33,890 nucleotides of DNA from Alphaproteobacteria bacterium (GTDB taxonomy: Bacteria > Pseudomonadota > Alphaproteobacteria > Micropepsales > Micropepsaceae). The stretch covers positions 1 through 33,890 of the forward strand of contig JAQGLO010000106.1 of assembly GCA_028292825.1 (NCBI GenBank), written 5' to 3'. Every line of letters starts with the position of its first letter. Position 1 is the first letter of the stretch. Below the pieces are notes generated by a model that saw only the letters and a program-made list of their open reading frames with translations, had not been told where the DNA came from and searched no databases. Positions 8,355-16,331 of this stretch are shown here, piece after piece. The position numbers were made by a program, and so were the translations under genes.

Positions 8355-9946
8355 GCGAGCTGACCAGCCTGGTCGATCCGTCCAGCCCGGCCTTCGCCGC
8401 CAACGCCGCGCACAACCGCGCCCTGGCGGAAGACTTGCGGGCCCGGATCGCAGCCGCCGCGCCGGGCGGCAGCGAAAACGCGCGCCGCAAGCATACCGAT
8501 CGCGGCAAGCTGCTGCCCCGCGAGCGGGTGATGCGGCTGCTGGATCCCGGCTCGCCTTTCCTGGAAATCGGCGCCCTGGCGGCAAACGGCCTGTATGACG
8601 ATGCCGCGCCGGCCGCAGGCATCATTGCGGGGATCGGGCGGGTGCGGGGCCGCGAAGTGATGATCGCTGCCAATGACGCCACCGTGAAGGGCGGCGCCTA
8701 TTTTCCCATGACGGTGAAGAAGCATCTGCGCGCCCAGGAAATTGCGCAAGCGAACCGCCTGCCTTGCCTGTATCTGGTGGATTCCGGCGGCGCCAACCTG
8801 CCGCACCAGTCTGAAGTCTTTCCTGACCGCGATCACTTCGGCCGCATCTTCTTCAACCAAGCCAACATGTCGGCGCAGGGCATCGCCCAGATTGCCTGCG
8901 TGATGGGAAGCTGCACCGCGGGCGGCGCCTATGTGCCCGCCATGTCGGACGAAAGCATTATCGTGCGCGGCCAGGGCACCATCTTCCTGGCCGGGCCGCC
9001 GCTGGTGAAGGCCGCCACCGGCGAGATCATCAGCGCCGAGGAACTGGGCGGCGCCGATACCCATGGCCGCAAGTCCGGCGTGGTGGATCATGTGGCGGAG
9101 AACGACCAGCATGCCATCGACATCCTGCGCCAGATCGTGGGCACCTTGCCGCCTGCGCACAAGCCTGATGTCGCCTTGACGCCGCCGCGGCCGCCGAAAT
9201 TCGCCGCGGAAGAACTTTACGGCGTCGTGCCGCGCGATGTCCGCGCACCCTATGATGTGCATGAGGTCATCGCCCGCATCGTGGACGGTTCGGACTTCCA
9301 CGAATTCAAGCCGCTTTATGGTTCTACACTGGTCTGCGGTTTCGCGCATATCTGGGGCATGCCGGTGGCGATCCTGGCCAACAATGGCGTGCTTTTTTCG
9401 GAAAGCGCCCAGAAGGGCGCGCATTTCATCGAGCTGGCCTGCCAGCGCCGCACGCCTTTGCTGTTCCTGCAGAATGTCTCCGGCTTCATGGTGGGCGGAA
9501 AATACGAGGCCGGCGGCATCGCCAAGGACGGCGCCAAGCTGGTGACGGCGGTCGCGACTGCCACGGTGCCCAAGCTGACTGTGCTCATCGGCGGCAGCTT
9601 TGGTGCCGGCAATTACGGCATGTGCGGCCGCGCCTTCTCGCCGCGCTTCCTGTTCACCTGGCCGAACAGCCGCATCAGCGTGATGGGCGGCGAACAGGCA
9701 GCCTCCGTGCTGGCGACCGTCAACCGCGATGCCGAGACCTGGAGCAAGGAACAGGAAGAAGCCTTCAAGGCCCCCATCCGCCAGAAATACGAGGACGAGG
9801 GCAATCCCTATTACGCCACGGCGCGGCTGTGGGACGATGGCATCATCGATCCCGTCCAGACCCGAGACGTGCTGGGACTCGCCTTGGCCGCCAGCCTGAA
9901 CGCGCCCATTCCGGAGCATCCGCGCTTCGGCCTGTTTCGGATGTGA
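8351..9946 (+). CDS. mccB: Methylcrotonyl-CoA carboxylase, carboxyltransferase (beta) subunit
   Basis: Carboxyltransferase subunit (531 residues) moving CO2 from carboxybiotin onto 3-methylcrotonyl-CoA to form 3-methylglutaconyl-CoA. It has two crotonase-fold halves: the N half with [20 protein letters not shown] and [18 protein letters not shown], and the C half with [19 protein letters not shown] and [19 protein letters not shown]. The [15 protein letters not shown] stretch and the length fit MccB/LiuB better than propionyl-CoA carboxylase beta subunits. The ATG overlaps the isovaleryl-CoA dehydrogenase stop (ATGA), and the biotin subunit gene follows after one base. Geranyl-CoA carboxylase is the main alternative, made unlikely by the leucine context. 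Confidence 0.95.
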   Translation: MSELTSLVDPSSPAFAANAAHNRALAEDLRARIAAAAPGGSENARRKHTDRGKLLPRERVMRLLDPGSPFLEIGALAANGLYDDAAPAAGIIAGIGRVRGREVMIAANDATVKGGAYFPMTVKKHLRAQEIAQANRLPCLYLVDSGGANLPHQSEVFPDRDHFGRIFFNQANMSAQGIAQIACVMGSCTAGGAYVPAMSDESIIVRGQGTIFLAGPPLVKAATGEIISAEELGGADTHGRKSGVVDHVAENDQHAIDILRQIVGTLPPAHKPDVALTPPRPPKFAAEELYGVVPRDVRAPYDVHEVIARIVDGSDFHEFKPLYGSTLVCGFAHIWGMPVAILANNGVLFSESAQKGAHFIELACQRRTPLLFLQNVSGFMVGGKYEAGGIAKDGAKLVTAVATATVPKLTVLIGGSFGAGNYGMCGRAFSPRFLFTWPNSRISVMGGEQAASVLATVNRDAETWSKEQEEAFKAPIRQKYEDEGNPYYATARLWDDGIIDPVQTRDVLGLALAASLNAPIPEHPRFGLFRM

Positions 9947-9947
9947 G

Positions 9948-11804
9948 ATGATCGAACGCCTGCTGATCGCCAACCGGGGAGAGATCGCGCGTCGCATTGT
10001 TCGCACCGCGCACCGGCTGGATATCAGGACAGTCGCAGTCTATTCGGACGCCGATGCGGACGCGCCGTTCGTGCGCGAAGCGGACCAGGCCATTGCCATT
10101 GGCCCCGCTCCGGCGCGGGAAAGCTATCTCGATGGCGGCAAGATCCTGGCGGCGGCAAAGGCAAGCGGCGCAGCTGCAATTCATCCCGGCTACGGCTTTC
10201 TTTCCGAAAATGCGGCCTTTGCGCAAAGCGTGCTGGATGCGGGCCTGGTCTGGGTGGGCGCGCCGCCCGCTGCCATACGCGCGATGGGCCTGAAGGATGC
10301 CGCGAAGACATTGATGCAGAATGCCGGCGTGCCGGTAACGCCGGGCTATCTCGGCGCGGACCAATCGCCCGCGCGCCTGCAGCGCGAAGCCGATACAATC
10401 GGCTATCCTGTCCTGATCAAGGCAGTGGCGGGCGGTGGCGGCAAGGGCATGCGCCGGGTCGATGCGGCCGGCGATTTCGCGGATGCGCTGGCTTCGTGCC
10501 GGCGCGAAGCCGCGTCGGCCTTTGGTGACGATCATGTGTTGCTGGAGAAATATGTCACCAGTCCACGGCATATCGAGGTCCAGATATTCGCGGACACCCA
10601 TGGCAACTGTGTCCATATGTTCGAGCGCGACTGCTCGCTGCAACGGCGCCATCAGAAAGTTATCGAGGAAGCGCCCGCCCCCGGCATGGATGCCGCCACC
10701 CGCGCCGCGCTGTGCGCCGCCGCGGTGAAGGCGGCCAGGGCTGTCAATTATGTCGGCGCGGGCACCATCGAATTCATCGCCGACGCGTCCGAAGGCCTGC
10801 GCGCCGACCGCATCTGGTTCATGGAGATGAATACCAGATTGCAGGTGGAGCATCCCGTCACCGAGGCCATCACCGGCCAGGACCTGGTGGAATGGCAGCT
10901 GCGCGTGGCCTCAGGCGAACCCCTCCCCAGATCCCAGAGCGAACTTTCCATAAAGGGCTGGGCGATGGAGGCGCGGCTATATGCGGAAAATCCTTCGGCG
11001 GGGTTCCTGCCTTCCATCGGGCCGCTGTCCCGTCTGAAGCTGCCTTCCGATATCCGCGTCGACAGCGGTGTGGAGGAGGGCGGGGTGGTTACGCCTTTCT
11101 ATGATCCCATGATCGCCAAGCTGATTGTGCATGCGGACAGGCGCGAAGAAGCCGCCGCCCGGCTCGCCGCCGCATGTCGCGCCGTGGAGGTCTGGCCGGT
11201 CCGGACCAACGCCGCCTTCCTGGCCCGCGCCGCCGCCGATCCCGATTTTGTGGCGGGCCGGATCGATACCGGTTTCATCGCCCGCCATCCCGGCCTGATC
11301 CCGCCGGACGCGCCCGACGCGCGGCTGGTGGCGCGCGCCGCGCAGGCGCTTCTGCAAGGCGGTGATGGTCCCTGGACAGCGCTGCAGGGCTTTCGTGCCG
11401 CTGCGCCGTCGGACGGGACAATCGCCGTCGCCATGGGTGGTCATATATATAATGCGGTACCGGCCGAAGGGCCGGAAGCGGTGTGGCGCGATGGAGAAAA
11501 CAACGTCCTGTTCGCGGACGGCCAGGCCTGGGCTTTCTCTGCCCCGAGGTTCGAAGGCGGCACCGCTGCCGGGCCGACGGATGGCGTCCTCGTTGCGCCG
11601 ATGCCGGGAATGGTGACAGCTTTGCAGGTGAAGATGGGCCAGGCTGTCCGGCGGGGCGAGGTGCTTTTGGTGCTGGAAGCGATGAAGATGGAAAACGGCC
11701 TGGTGGCGCCGTTCGACGGCGTGGTGGCGGCGCTGGAGGTGACCTTGGGCGCACAGGTGCGCGAAGGCGCTGTGTTGGCGCGCATTGAAAAGGACAAGGT
11801 GTAA
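9948..11804 (+). CDS. mccA: Methylcrotonyl-CoA carboxylase, biotin-carboxylase (alpha) subunit
   Basis: ATP-dependent biotin carboxylase fused to a biotin-carrier domain, 618 residues. The N-terminal MIERLLIANRGEIARRIVRTA, the ATP-grasp segment KAVAGGGGKGMRRV and the catalytic FMEMNTRLQVEHPVTEAI are classic. A linker/BT-domain region covers about residues 450-535. The C-terminal biotinyl domain carries the acceptor Lys580 in EAMKMENG. It is a little shorter than typical 650-residue MccA proteins, mainly in the middle region. With MccB it forms the holoenzyme that carboxylates 3-methylcrotonyl-CoA. Its stop TAA shares a base with the ATG of the MaoC gene. Confidence 0.95.
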   Translation: MIERLLIANRGEIARRIVRTAHRLDIRTVAVYSDADADAPFVREADQAIAIGPAPARESYLDGGKILAAAKASGAAAIHPGYGFLSENAAFAQSVLDAGLVWVGAPPAAIRAMGLKDAAKTLMQNAGVPVTPGYLGADQSPARLQREADTIGYPVLIKAVAGGGGKGMRRVDAAGDFADALASCRREAASAFGDDHVLLEKYVTSPRHIEVQIFADTHGNCVHMFERDCSLQRRHQKVIEEAPAPGMDAATRAALCAAAVKAARAVNYVGAGTIEFIADASEGLRADRIWFMEMNTRLQVEHPVTEAITGQDLVEWQLRVASGEPLPRSQSELSIKGWAMEARLYAENPSAGFLPSIGPLSRLKLPSDIRVDSGVEEGGVVTPFYDPMIAKLIVHADRREEAAARLAAACRAVEVWPVRTNAAFLARAAADPDFVAGRIDTGFIARHPGLIPPDAPDARLVARAAQALLQGGDGPWTALQGFRAAAPSDGTIAVAMGGHIYNAVPAEGPEAVWRDGENNVLFADGQAWAFSAPRFEGGTAAGPTDGVLVAPMPGMVTALQVKMGQAVRRGEVLLVLEAMKMENGLVAPFDGVVAALEVTLGAQVREGAVLARIEKDKV

Positions 11805-12250
11805 TGGCGGGGCGGACCTTCGAACAGTGGACGCTGGGCGAGCATATTGTCCACGATATCCGCCATACTGTGACTGATGCCGAGAACCGCCTTGTCACGA
11901 CCATGACTCACAATCCCCAGCCGCTGCACCTCGATGCGGACTATGCCGCCACCACCGAATTCGGGCAGATCGTCGTCAACGGCCTTTTCACCTTTGCGCT
12001 GATGGTGGGAATTTCCGTCGCCGATACCACGCTGGGCACGTTGATCGCCAATCTGGGTTACGACAAGGTCACCATGCCTCACCCGGTTTTCCTGGGCGAC
12101 ACCTTGCGGGTGGAGACCGAGGTGCTGGAACTGCGCACGTCAAAGTCACGCCCCAATGCCGGCATCGTTACCTTCCGTCATCGCGCCTTCAACCAGAAGG
12201 ATGAACTGGTCTGCGAGGCCTTGCGCATGGCCCTGGTGAAGAAATCATGA
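11804..12250 (+). CDS. MaoC-family hydratase, proposed 3-methylglutaconyl-CoA hydratase of the (R)-HMG-CoA route
   Basis: Single hotdog MaoC-domain protein of 148 residues. The visible core is TMTHNPQPLHLDADYA followed by FGQIVVNGLFTFALMVGISV and a C-terminal KSRPNAGIVTFRHRAFNQK. The NPQPLHLD form departs from the classical D-x-N-P-x-H dyad of R-specific enoyl-CoA hydratases (PhaJ) but is typical of the subfamily found beside CitE-like lyases. From its place right after the carboxylase genes I infer that it hydrates 3-methylglutaconyl-CoA, making (R)-HMG-CoA for the lyase encoded next. Mesaconyl- or itaconyl-CoA-type hydration is the alternative. Its stop overlaps the lyase ATG (ATGA). Confidence 0.85.
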   Translation: MAGRTFEQWTLGEHIVHDIRHTVTDAENRLVTTMTHNPQPLHLDADYAATTEFGQIVVNGLFTFALMVGISVADTTLGTLIANLGYDKVTMPHPVFLGDTLRVETEVLELRTSKSRPNAGIVTFRHRAFNQKDELVCEALRMALVKKS

Positions 12251-13077
12251 GGTCGCTGCTGTTCGTGCCGGGCGACCGGCCGGACCGGATGGACAAGGCG
12301 CTGTCCTGCGGCGCCGATGCGCTGATCCTGGACCTGGAAGATTCGGTGTTGCCCGACGCCAAGCCTGCCGCACGGGCCGCTGTTGCCGCCTCCCTGGCGA
12401 AGCCGCGCGCCATGCCGGTATTCGTGCGGGTCAATCCCCTTGGCGTCATCACCGATGAAGACCTGACGGCGATTGTGCCGCACAAGCCCGACGGCATTGT
12501 ATTGCCCAAGGCTGAAGGCGGCACATCTGTCGCGGAACTGGATGCGCGGCTGACGCGGCTTGGCGATACGAACGCCAGGATCCTGCCCATTTGCACCGAG
12601 ACAGCGAAAGCGGTCTTTGCGCTGGGAAGCTATGGCGGTGTCAGTGCCCGGCTTTGCGGCCTGACCTGGGGCGCGGAAGACCTGCCGGCGGCCATCGGCG
12701 CGGTCACATCGCGCTTGTCGGACGGCAGCTTCACCCCGCCCTACGAAACCCTGCGTGCACTGACCCTGTTCGGCGCGCATGCCGCCGGCGTTGCCGCGAT
12801 TGAAACCGTGTTTCCGGCGATAAAAGATGAGGCCGGCTTGTCCGCCTATGCGGCGCGCGGTCGCCGCGATGGTTTTTCCGGCATGCTGGCAATCCATCCC
12901 GCGCAAGTGCCGCTGATCAACGCGGCCTTCACGCCAAGCCAGGCGGAGCGCGACTGGGCGTGCCGGGTGGTCGAAGCCTTCGCGCAGAACCCCGGCGCCG
13001 GGGCGATTCAGCTGGACGGCCGGATGCTGGACGCGCCACACCTGAAACAGGCGCAGTCCATCCTGGCGCAAGCCTGA
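12247..13077 (+). CDS. CitE-like (HpcH/HpaI family) CoA-ester lyase, proposed (R)-HMG-CoA / citramalyl-CoA lyase
   Basis: A 276-residue TIM-barrel lyase. The N-terminal MRSLLFVPGDRPDRMDKAL, the metal-binding DLEDSV, the FVRVNPLG strand, PKAEGG and the C-terminal GFSGMLAIHPAQVPLIN mark the CitE/beta-methylmalyl-CoA lyase group. It lacks the rest of a citrate lyase operon, so it is a stand-alone CoA-ester lyase. The gene set matches that around M. tuberculosis Rv2498c, a CitE-like enzyme reported, as I recall, to act in both leucine catabolism and itaconate dissimilation. Here it would cleave (R)-HMG-CoA to acetyl-CoA and acetoacetate. Last gene of the operon; it converges on the Nif3-like gene with only four bases between stops. 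Confidence 0.85.
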   Translation: MRSLLFVPGDRPDRMDKALSCGADALILDLEDSVLPDAKPAARAAVAASLAKPRAMPVFVRVNPLGVITDEDLTAIVPHKPDGIVLPKAEGGTSVAELDARLTRLGDTNARILPICTETAKAVFALGSYGGVSARLCGLTWGAEDLPAAIGAVTSRLSDGSFTPPYETLRALTLFGAHAAGVAAIETVFPAIKDEAGLSAYAARGRRDGFSGMLAIHPAQVPLINAAFTPSQAERDWACRVVEAFAQNPGAGAIQLDGRMLDAPHLKQAQSILAQA

Positions 13078-13081
13078 TCCG

Positions 13082-13903
13082 TCAGGCGTTCCAGTAGGGT
13101 TCGGGAAGCGGAATGAACCGTACCGGCACTTCGGTGATGAAGCTGCCGAGCCAGTCGGCGCAATATTTCATGCCGGCCTGCACCGATGCTGCCTCGCCCA
13201 GCAGGATCATGCCCTTCCTGCCGCCGGCAGCGATCATGTCCTGGCAATATTCCACCGCCTCCCATTCGTGGCTGTAGCCGCAGATCACGACATCGGCCGG
13301 TCCGTTGAGCAGCCCGATGGTCGGCATCTGCGCCGCATTGCCCCAGCTTGTCGCGACCGTCGCGACCGCCAGCTTCGGATCGCCCACCACGCGCAGGGTT
13401 TGATCGTTCAGCCTGCGGCCCAGATCTGTCGCCAGCGCCAGCAGGCTGGTGGACGGCAGGTGAAACAGATTGGGATCGGCCGGGTCGGCCAGCTTTTCCC
13501 AGCCCAGTGCCTGTGTCATGCCGATGGCGATGCCATCCGGCATGCGGTCGCGCCAATGGTCATGCAGGTTGAACACCACCATGTTGTGCGTCCGCAGGAA
13601 ATCGCGTTTCTCCTGGAACAGCGCGTCTCCTTCCAGCCGGTCGAGCTCGTCATTGCCGGACCAGAAGGCGGAATCATAAGTCACGACCAGGTTGTTGCCC
13701 GACGCGGCAGCGGCCTTGATACCGGCCAATGAGGCGATTCCCATCACGGCAATGCCTGTGACCGCCTGGGTGGGATCGCCCGCCGCGACACGGTCCGCGG
13801 TCTGCGGGCGGTTGGCGGCGCCGGTTTTCGCCAGGATGCGCTGGATGAACTGCAGCGCAGTGAGGGGACCGGTATGGGCCGGCATGCTGGAAATATCGGC
13901 CAT
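13082..13903 (-). CDS. Nif3-like protein that has lost its metal ligands (downstream paralogue)
   Basis: A 273-residue protein clearly paralogous to the product of the gene just upstream (shared VVGDPKLAV/VVGDPDMPV, HDHW, TEVPVRFIPLPEPYWN). The family is Nif3/YbgI-like, normally a di-metal centre protein of unsettled function. Compared with its sister, the first metal-site segment LVITHEP is here LVVTYDS (His to Tyr76, Glu to Asp77), and the C-terminal GHVLSE is GEAASV, so both the His and the Glu ligands are gone; HDHW is kept. No signal peptide is seen, so it looks cytoplasmic. ATG 13903, two bases after the sister stop, is preferred over an upstream-open frame that would overlap the sister gene. 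Possible pseudoenzyme partner; function unknown. Confidence 0.85.
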   Translation of the reverse strand: MADISSMPAHTGPLTALQFIQRILAKTGAANRPQTADRVAAGDPTQAVTGIAVMGIASLAGIKAAAASGNNLVVTYDSAFWSGNDELDRLEGDALFQEKRDFLRTHNMVVFNLHDHWRDRMPDGIAIGMTQALGWEKLADPADPNLFHLPSTSLLALATDLGRRLNDQTLRVVGDPKLAVATVATSWGNAAQMPTIGLLNGPADVVICGYSHEWEAVEYCQDMIAAGGRKGMILLGEAASVQAGMKYCADWLGSFITEVPVRFIPLPEPYWNA

Positions 13904-13905
13904 GC

Positions 13906-14808
13906 TCAGATCCTGGTGTTGATTTCGAACACGGGCTGACGGGGATTCCAGTAAGGCTCGATGATGGGCACGAACCGAACCGGCACTTCGGTCACGAAGC
14001 CTTGCAGCCATTGCGCAGCATATTGCATGCCCCATTGCTCGGACAGCACATGCCCCAGCACGATCAGCGCCTTCTTGCGGCCCGACGTCGCCAGGTCCTG
14101 CGCATAGGCGATCAGATCCCAGTCCTGTGCCTCGCCGATCACCAGCACATCGGCATCGCCGTTCAGGAATTGTATGCCTGGAAAAGCGCTGCAATAACCC
14201 CAGCTGGTCATCACCTTTCTCACCGGCATGTCCGGATCTCCCACCACGCGCAGGGTGCGGTCACCCAGCTTGCGGCGGAAGTCCCTCGCCAGCGCCGACA
14301 AGGTGGTGGCCGGCAGGAGATAGCGCTTGCTGTTGTCGGCATCGCGATACCGGACCCAGTCCATCCGTCGCGCCATGCCTTCATTGATGCCGTCGACCGG
14401 CAACCTGGCATGCCAGTGATCGTGGAAGTGGAAACTCACCAGCTTGTGGGCCCGGATATACTCCAGCTTGGTCTTGTAGAGCGGATCCTCCTGCAACTGG
14501 GTCAGCGTGTCGGGGTGCGACCACCAGGTCGGTTCATGGGTGATCACCAGGTTCAGTTTCGCCGCTACCGCCGCTTTCAAGGCATCGAATGTTCCCATCA
14601 TCACGGTGGCGATACCCGTGACCTGTGTGTCGGCGTCGCCCGCGACGATCCGGTCCACGCCGCCTTCGCGCCAATTGGTGCCGATCTGGCCATGCATCCG
14701 CTCCAGCACCTGCGACACGGTGAGGGGTGATGCGGCGCGCGCCGGCACAACAGCCAGCGCGGCGATTCCCGATACCATCATCTCCCTGCGGTTGAACGGC
14801 CCAACCAT
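13906..14808 (-). CDS. Tat-type exported Nif3-like dinuclear metal protein (upstream paralogue)
   Basis: A 300-residue protein. The N-terminus has a twin-arginine-like signal: NRREMMVSGIAALAVVPARA (Arg7-Arg8, hydrophobic stretch, AxA-type cleavage near residue 25). The mature part resembles the Nif3/YbgI family: GDADTQVTGIATVMMGTFDA, then LVITHEPTWW (His91), FHFHDHWHAR and LIVLGHVLSEQWG, which supply His, Asp and Glu residues at the positions of YbgI metal ligands (one YbgI His is Glu92 here). AGGAG lies nine bases before ATG 14808. An exported Nif3-like protein is unusual, since the family is generally cytoplasmic. It is divergent from the secreted esterase gene (107-bp gap) and is followed by a ligand-less paralogue. 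Function unknown. Confidence 0.85.
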   Translation of the reverse strand: MVGPFNRREMMVSGIAALAVVPARAASPLTVSQVLERMHGQIGTNWREGGVDRIVAGDADTQVTGIATVMMGTFDALKAAVAAKLNLVITHEPTWWSHPDTLTQLQEDPLYKTKLEYIRAHKLVSFHFHDHWHARLPVDGINEGMARRMDWVRYRDADNSKRYLLPATTLSALARDFRRKLGDRTLRVVGDPDMPVRKVMTSWGYCSAFPGIQFLNGDADVLVIGEAQDWDLIAYAQDLATSGRKKALIVLGHVLSEQWGMQYAAQWLQGFVTEVPVRFVPIIEPYWNPRQPVFEINTRI

Positions 14809-14915
14809 GACGACGCTCCTGTTTTCCGACGCCAGACGCTATCATGGTACGGCGACGCGCGTTCAGAAGCGGGCATGAGAAAATGTCAGTGCCAGCGCGC
14901 ACAAGGGAGATGCCG

Positions 14916-16322
14916 ATGCTGTCCTGGAAAACCGGTCTGACGGTCCTGCTGCTGGCGGGGACCGGCGCGCACGCCCAGCCTGCCATGCCCAACGCCGCCG
15001 AACGGGCAGCGATCACGGCGGCTTCGAACGCCGAGCGTGACCGCGAGGTTGCACTGTTGGGCATCGCCGGAATGCAGAAGCCTGTAACCGCCTATGACAT
15101 CGGCAAGCCCGGCAACGCCAACTATGACGAGGCCAGGGCCAATCCCTATCCCGACCTGCCCGACCTGATGACCCTGAAAAACGGCACCAGGGTGACGACC
15201 GCGCGCCAATGGCAGACGCGTCGCGCCGAGATCAAGGCGCTGTTCGACGACCAGGTGTATGGCAAGTATCCCAAGCATATCCCTGGTGTGACCTGGAAAG
15301 CCGGAGCGGCCGAGCCCATGGATGTCCAGGGCGTGCCGGCGCTGGTGCGCCATGTCACCGGTCATCTCGACAATTCGGCTTATCCGGCGATCAACGTCGA
15401 CATTCAGCTGGACGTGGTCACGCCCGCCGCTACCGAAGGCAGGAAAGTTCCGGTTATCATCGGCGGCAGCTCGGTCAAACCGCGACCGCCGTTTCCTGCG
15501 CCGCCACCGGGGCAGCCGGTGCATCTGCTGTCGGCGCCCACGGATGTCGCTGACTCCGCAAAATTGCTGCTGGAGCATGGCTGGGGATTTGTCACGGTCA
15601 ATACCAACGATGTGCAGGCCGACAATGGCGCGGGTCTGACATCGGGTATCATCGGACTGGTGAACCTGGGAAGGCCGCGCAGCCTTTCGGACTGGGGCGT
15701 CTTGCGTGCCTGGGCCTGGGCGTACAGCCGCGCCCTGGACTATCTGCAGACCGATTCCAATGTCGATGGCGGACATGTCGGCATCATGGGCCATTCGCGC
15801 GGCGGCAAGGCGGCGCTGGTGGCGCTGGTGGATGATCCGCGCCTTGCGGTCGGCTATATCTCGTCATCGGGTGCGGGCGGTGCAAACCTCTATCGGCGCA
15901 ACTATGGCGAGGCGACCGCCAATATCGCCGGCACCAGCGAGTTTCACTGGTTCGCCGGCAATTTCCTGAAATATGCCGCCCTGGGTCACTCCGCCAATGA
16001 AATGCCGGTGGATTCCCATGAATTCATTGCGCTGGTAGCGCCGCGGCCCGTCTTCATTGGCGGCGGCGCCTTGCTCACCGATCCGCAATATGCGCCCGGT
16101 GACGCCTGGCAGGATACACAGGGCATGTTCATGGCGGCCGTCGCCGCCAGCCCGGCCTGGACCTTGCTGGGCGCCAAGGGCATCGGCACGGCGACATTCC
16201 CGCCGATGGGTACTCTGATAGACACGGGCGATATCGCGTTTCGCCAGCATGCTTACGGCCATACGCCCGCGCCGAACTGGCCCTATTTCATCGCCTTCGC
16301 GGACAGGCAGTTTCGTAGATAA
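14916..16322 (+). CDS. Secreted alpha/beta-hydrolase resembling carbohydrate esterase family 15 (glucuronoyl esterase-like)
   Basis: A 468-residue exported hydrolase. The Sec signal is MLSWKTGLTVLLLAGTGAHA. The nucleophile is Ser294 in MGHSRGGKAALVAL, the GxSRxGK form of CE15; this is followed by SSGAGGANLYRRNYGE, SEFHWFAGNFLKYA and MPVDSHEFIALVAPRPVF, blocks I recognise from bacterial CE15 proteins. The catalytic His is probably 445 or 449 (RQHAYGH). CE15 enzymes cut the ester between lignin alcohols and the 4-O-methyl-glucuronic acid of xylan. ATG 14916 is chosen because AAGGGAG ends six bases upstream; ATG 14910 and 14883 are alternatives. The acidic triad residue cannot be assigned by eye. 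Ends nine bases from the convergent TonB receptor gene. Confidence 0.85.
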   Translation: MLSWKTGLTVLLLAGTGAHAQPAMPNAAERAAITAASNAERDREVALLGIAGMQKPVTAYDIGKPGNANYDEARANPYPDLPDLMTLKNGTRVTTARQWQTRRAEIKALFDDQVYGKYPKHIPGVTWKAGAAEPMDVQGVPALVRHVTGHLDNSAYPAINVDIQLDVVTPAATEGRKVPVIIGGSSVKPRPPFPAPPPGQPVHLLSAPTDVADSAKLLLEHGWGFVTVNTNDVQADNGAGLTSGIIGLVNLGRPRSLSDWGVLRAWAWAYSRALDYLQTDSNVDGGHVGIMGHSRGGKAALVALVDDPRLAVGYISSSGAGGANLYRRNYGEATANIAGTSEFHWFAGNFLKYAALGHSANEMPVDSHEFIALVAPRPVFIGGGALLTDPQYAPGDAWQDTQGMFMAAVAASPAWTLLGAKGIGTATFPPMGTLIDTGDIAFRQHAYGHTPAPNWPYFIAFADRQFRR

Positions 16323-16331
16323 GGATATTTT

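Noticed and set aside
12247-13077. Citrate lyase beta subunit
   Set aside because: No citrate lyase alpha/gamma or accessory genes are present, and the leucine operon context favours a stand-alone CoA-ester lyase.
13082-13903. Downstream Nif3-like gene as a decaying pseudogene
   Set aside because: The frame is intact over the whole length, spacing to its sister is tight, and the C-terminal blocks are well kept, so loss of ligands looks like change of role rather than decay.
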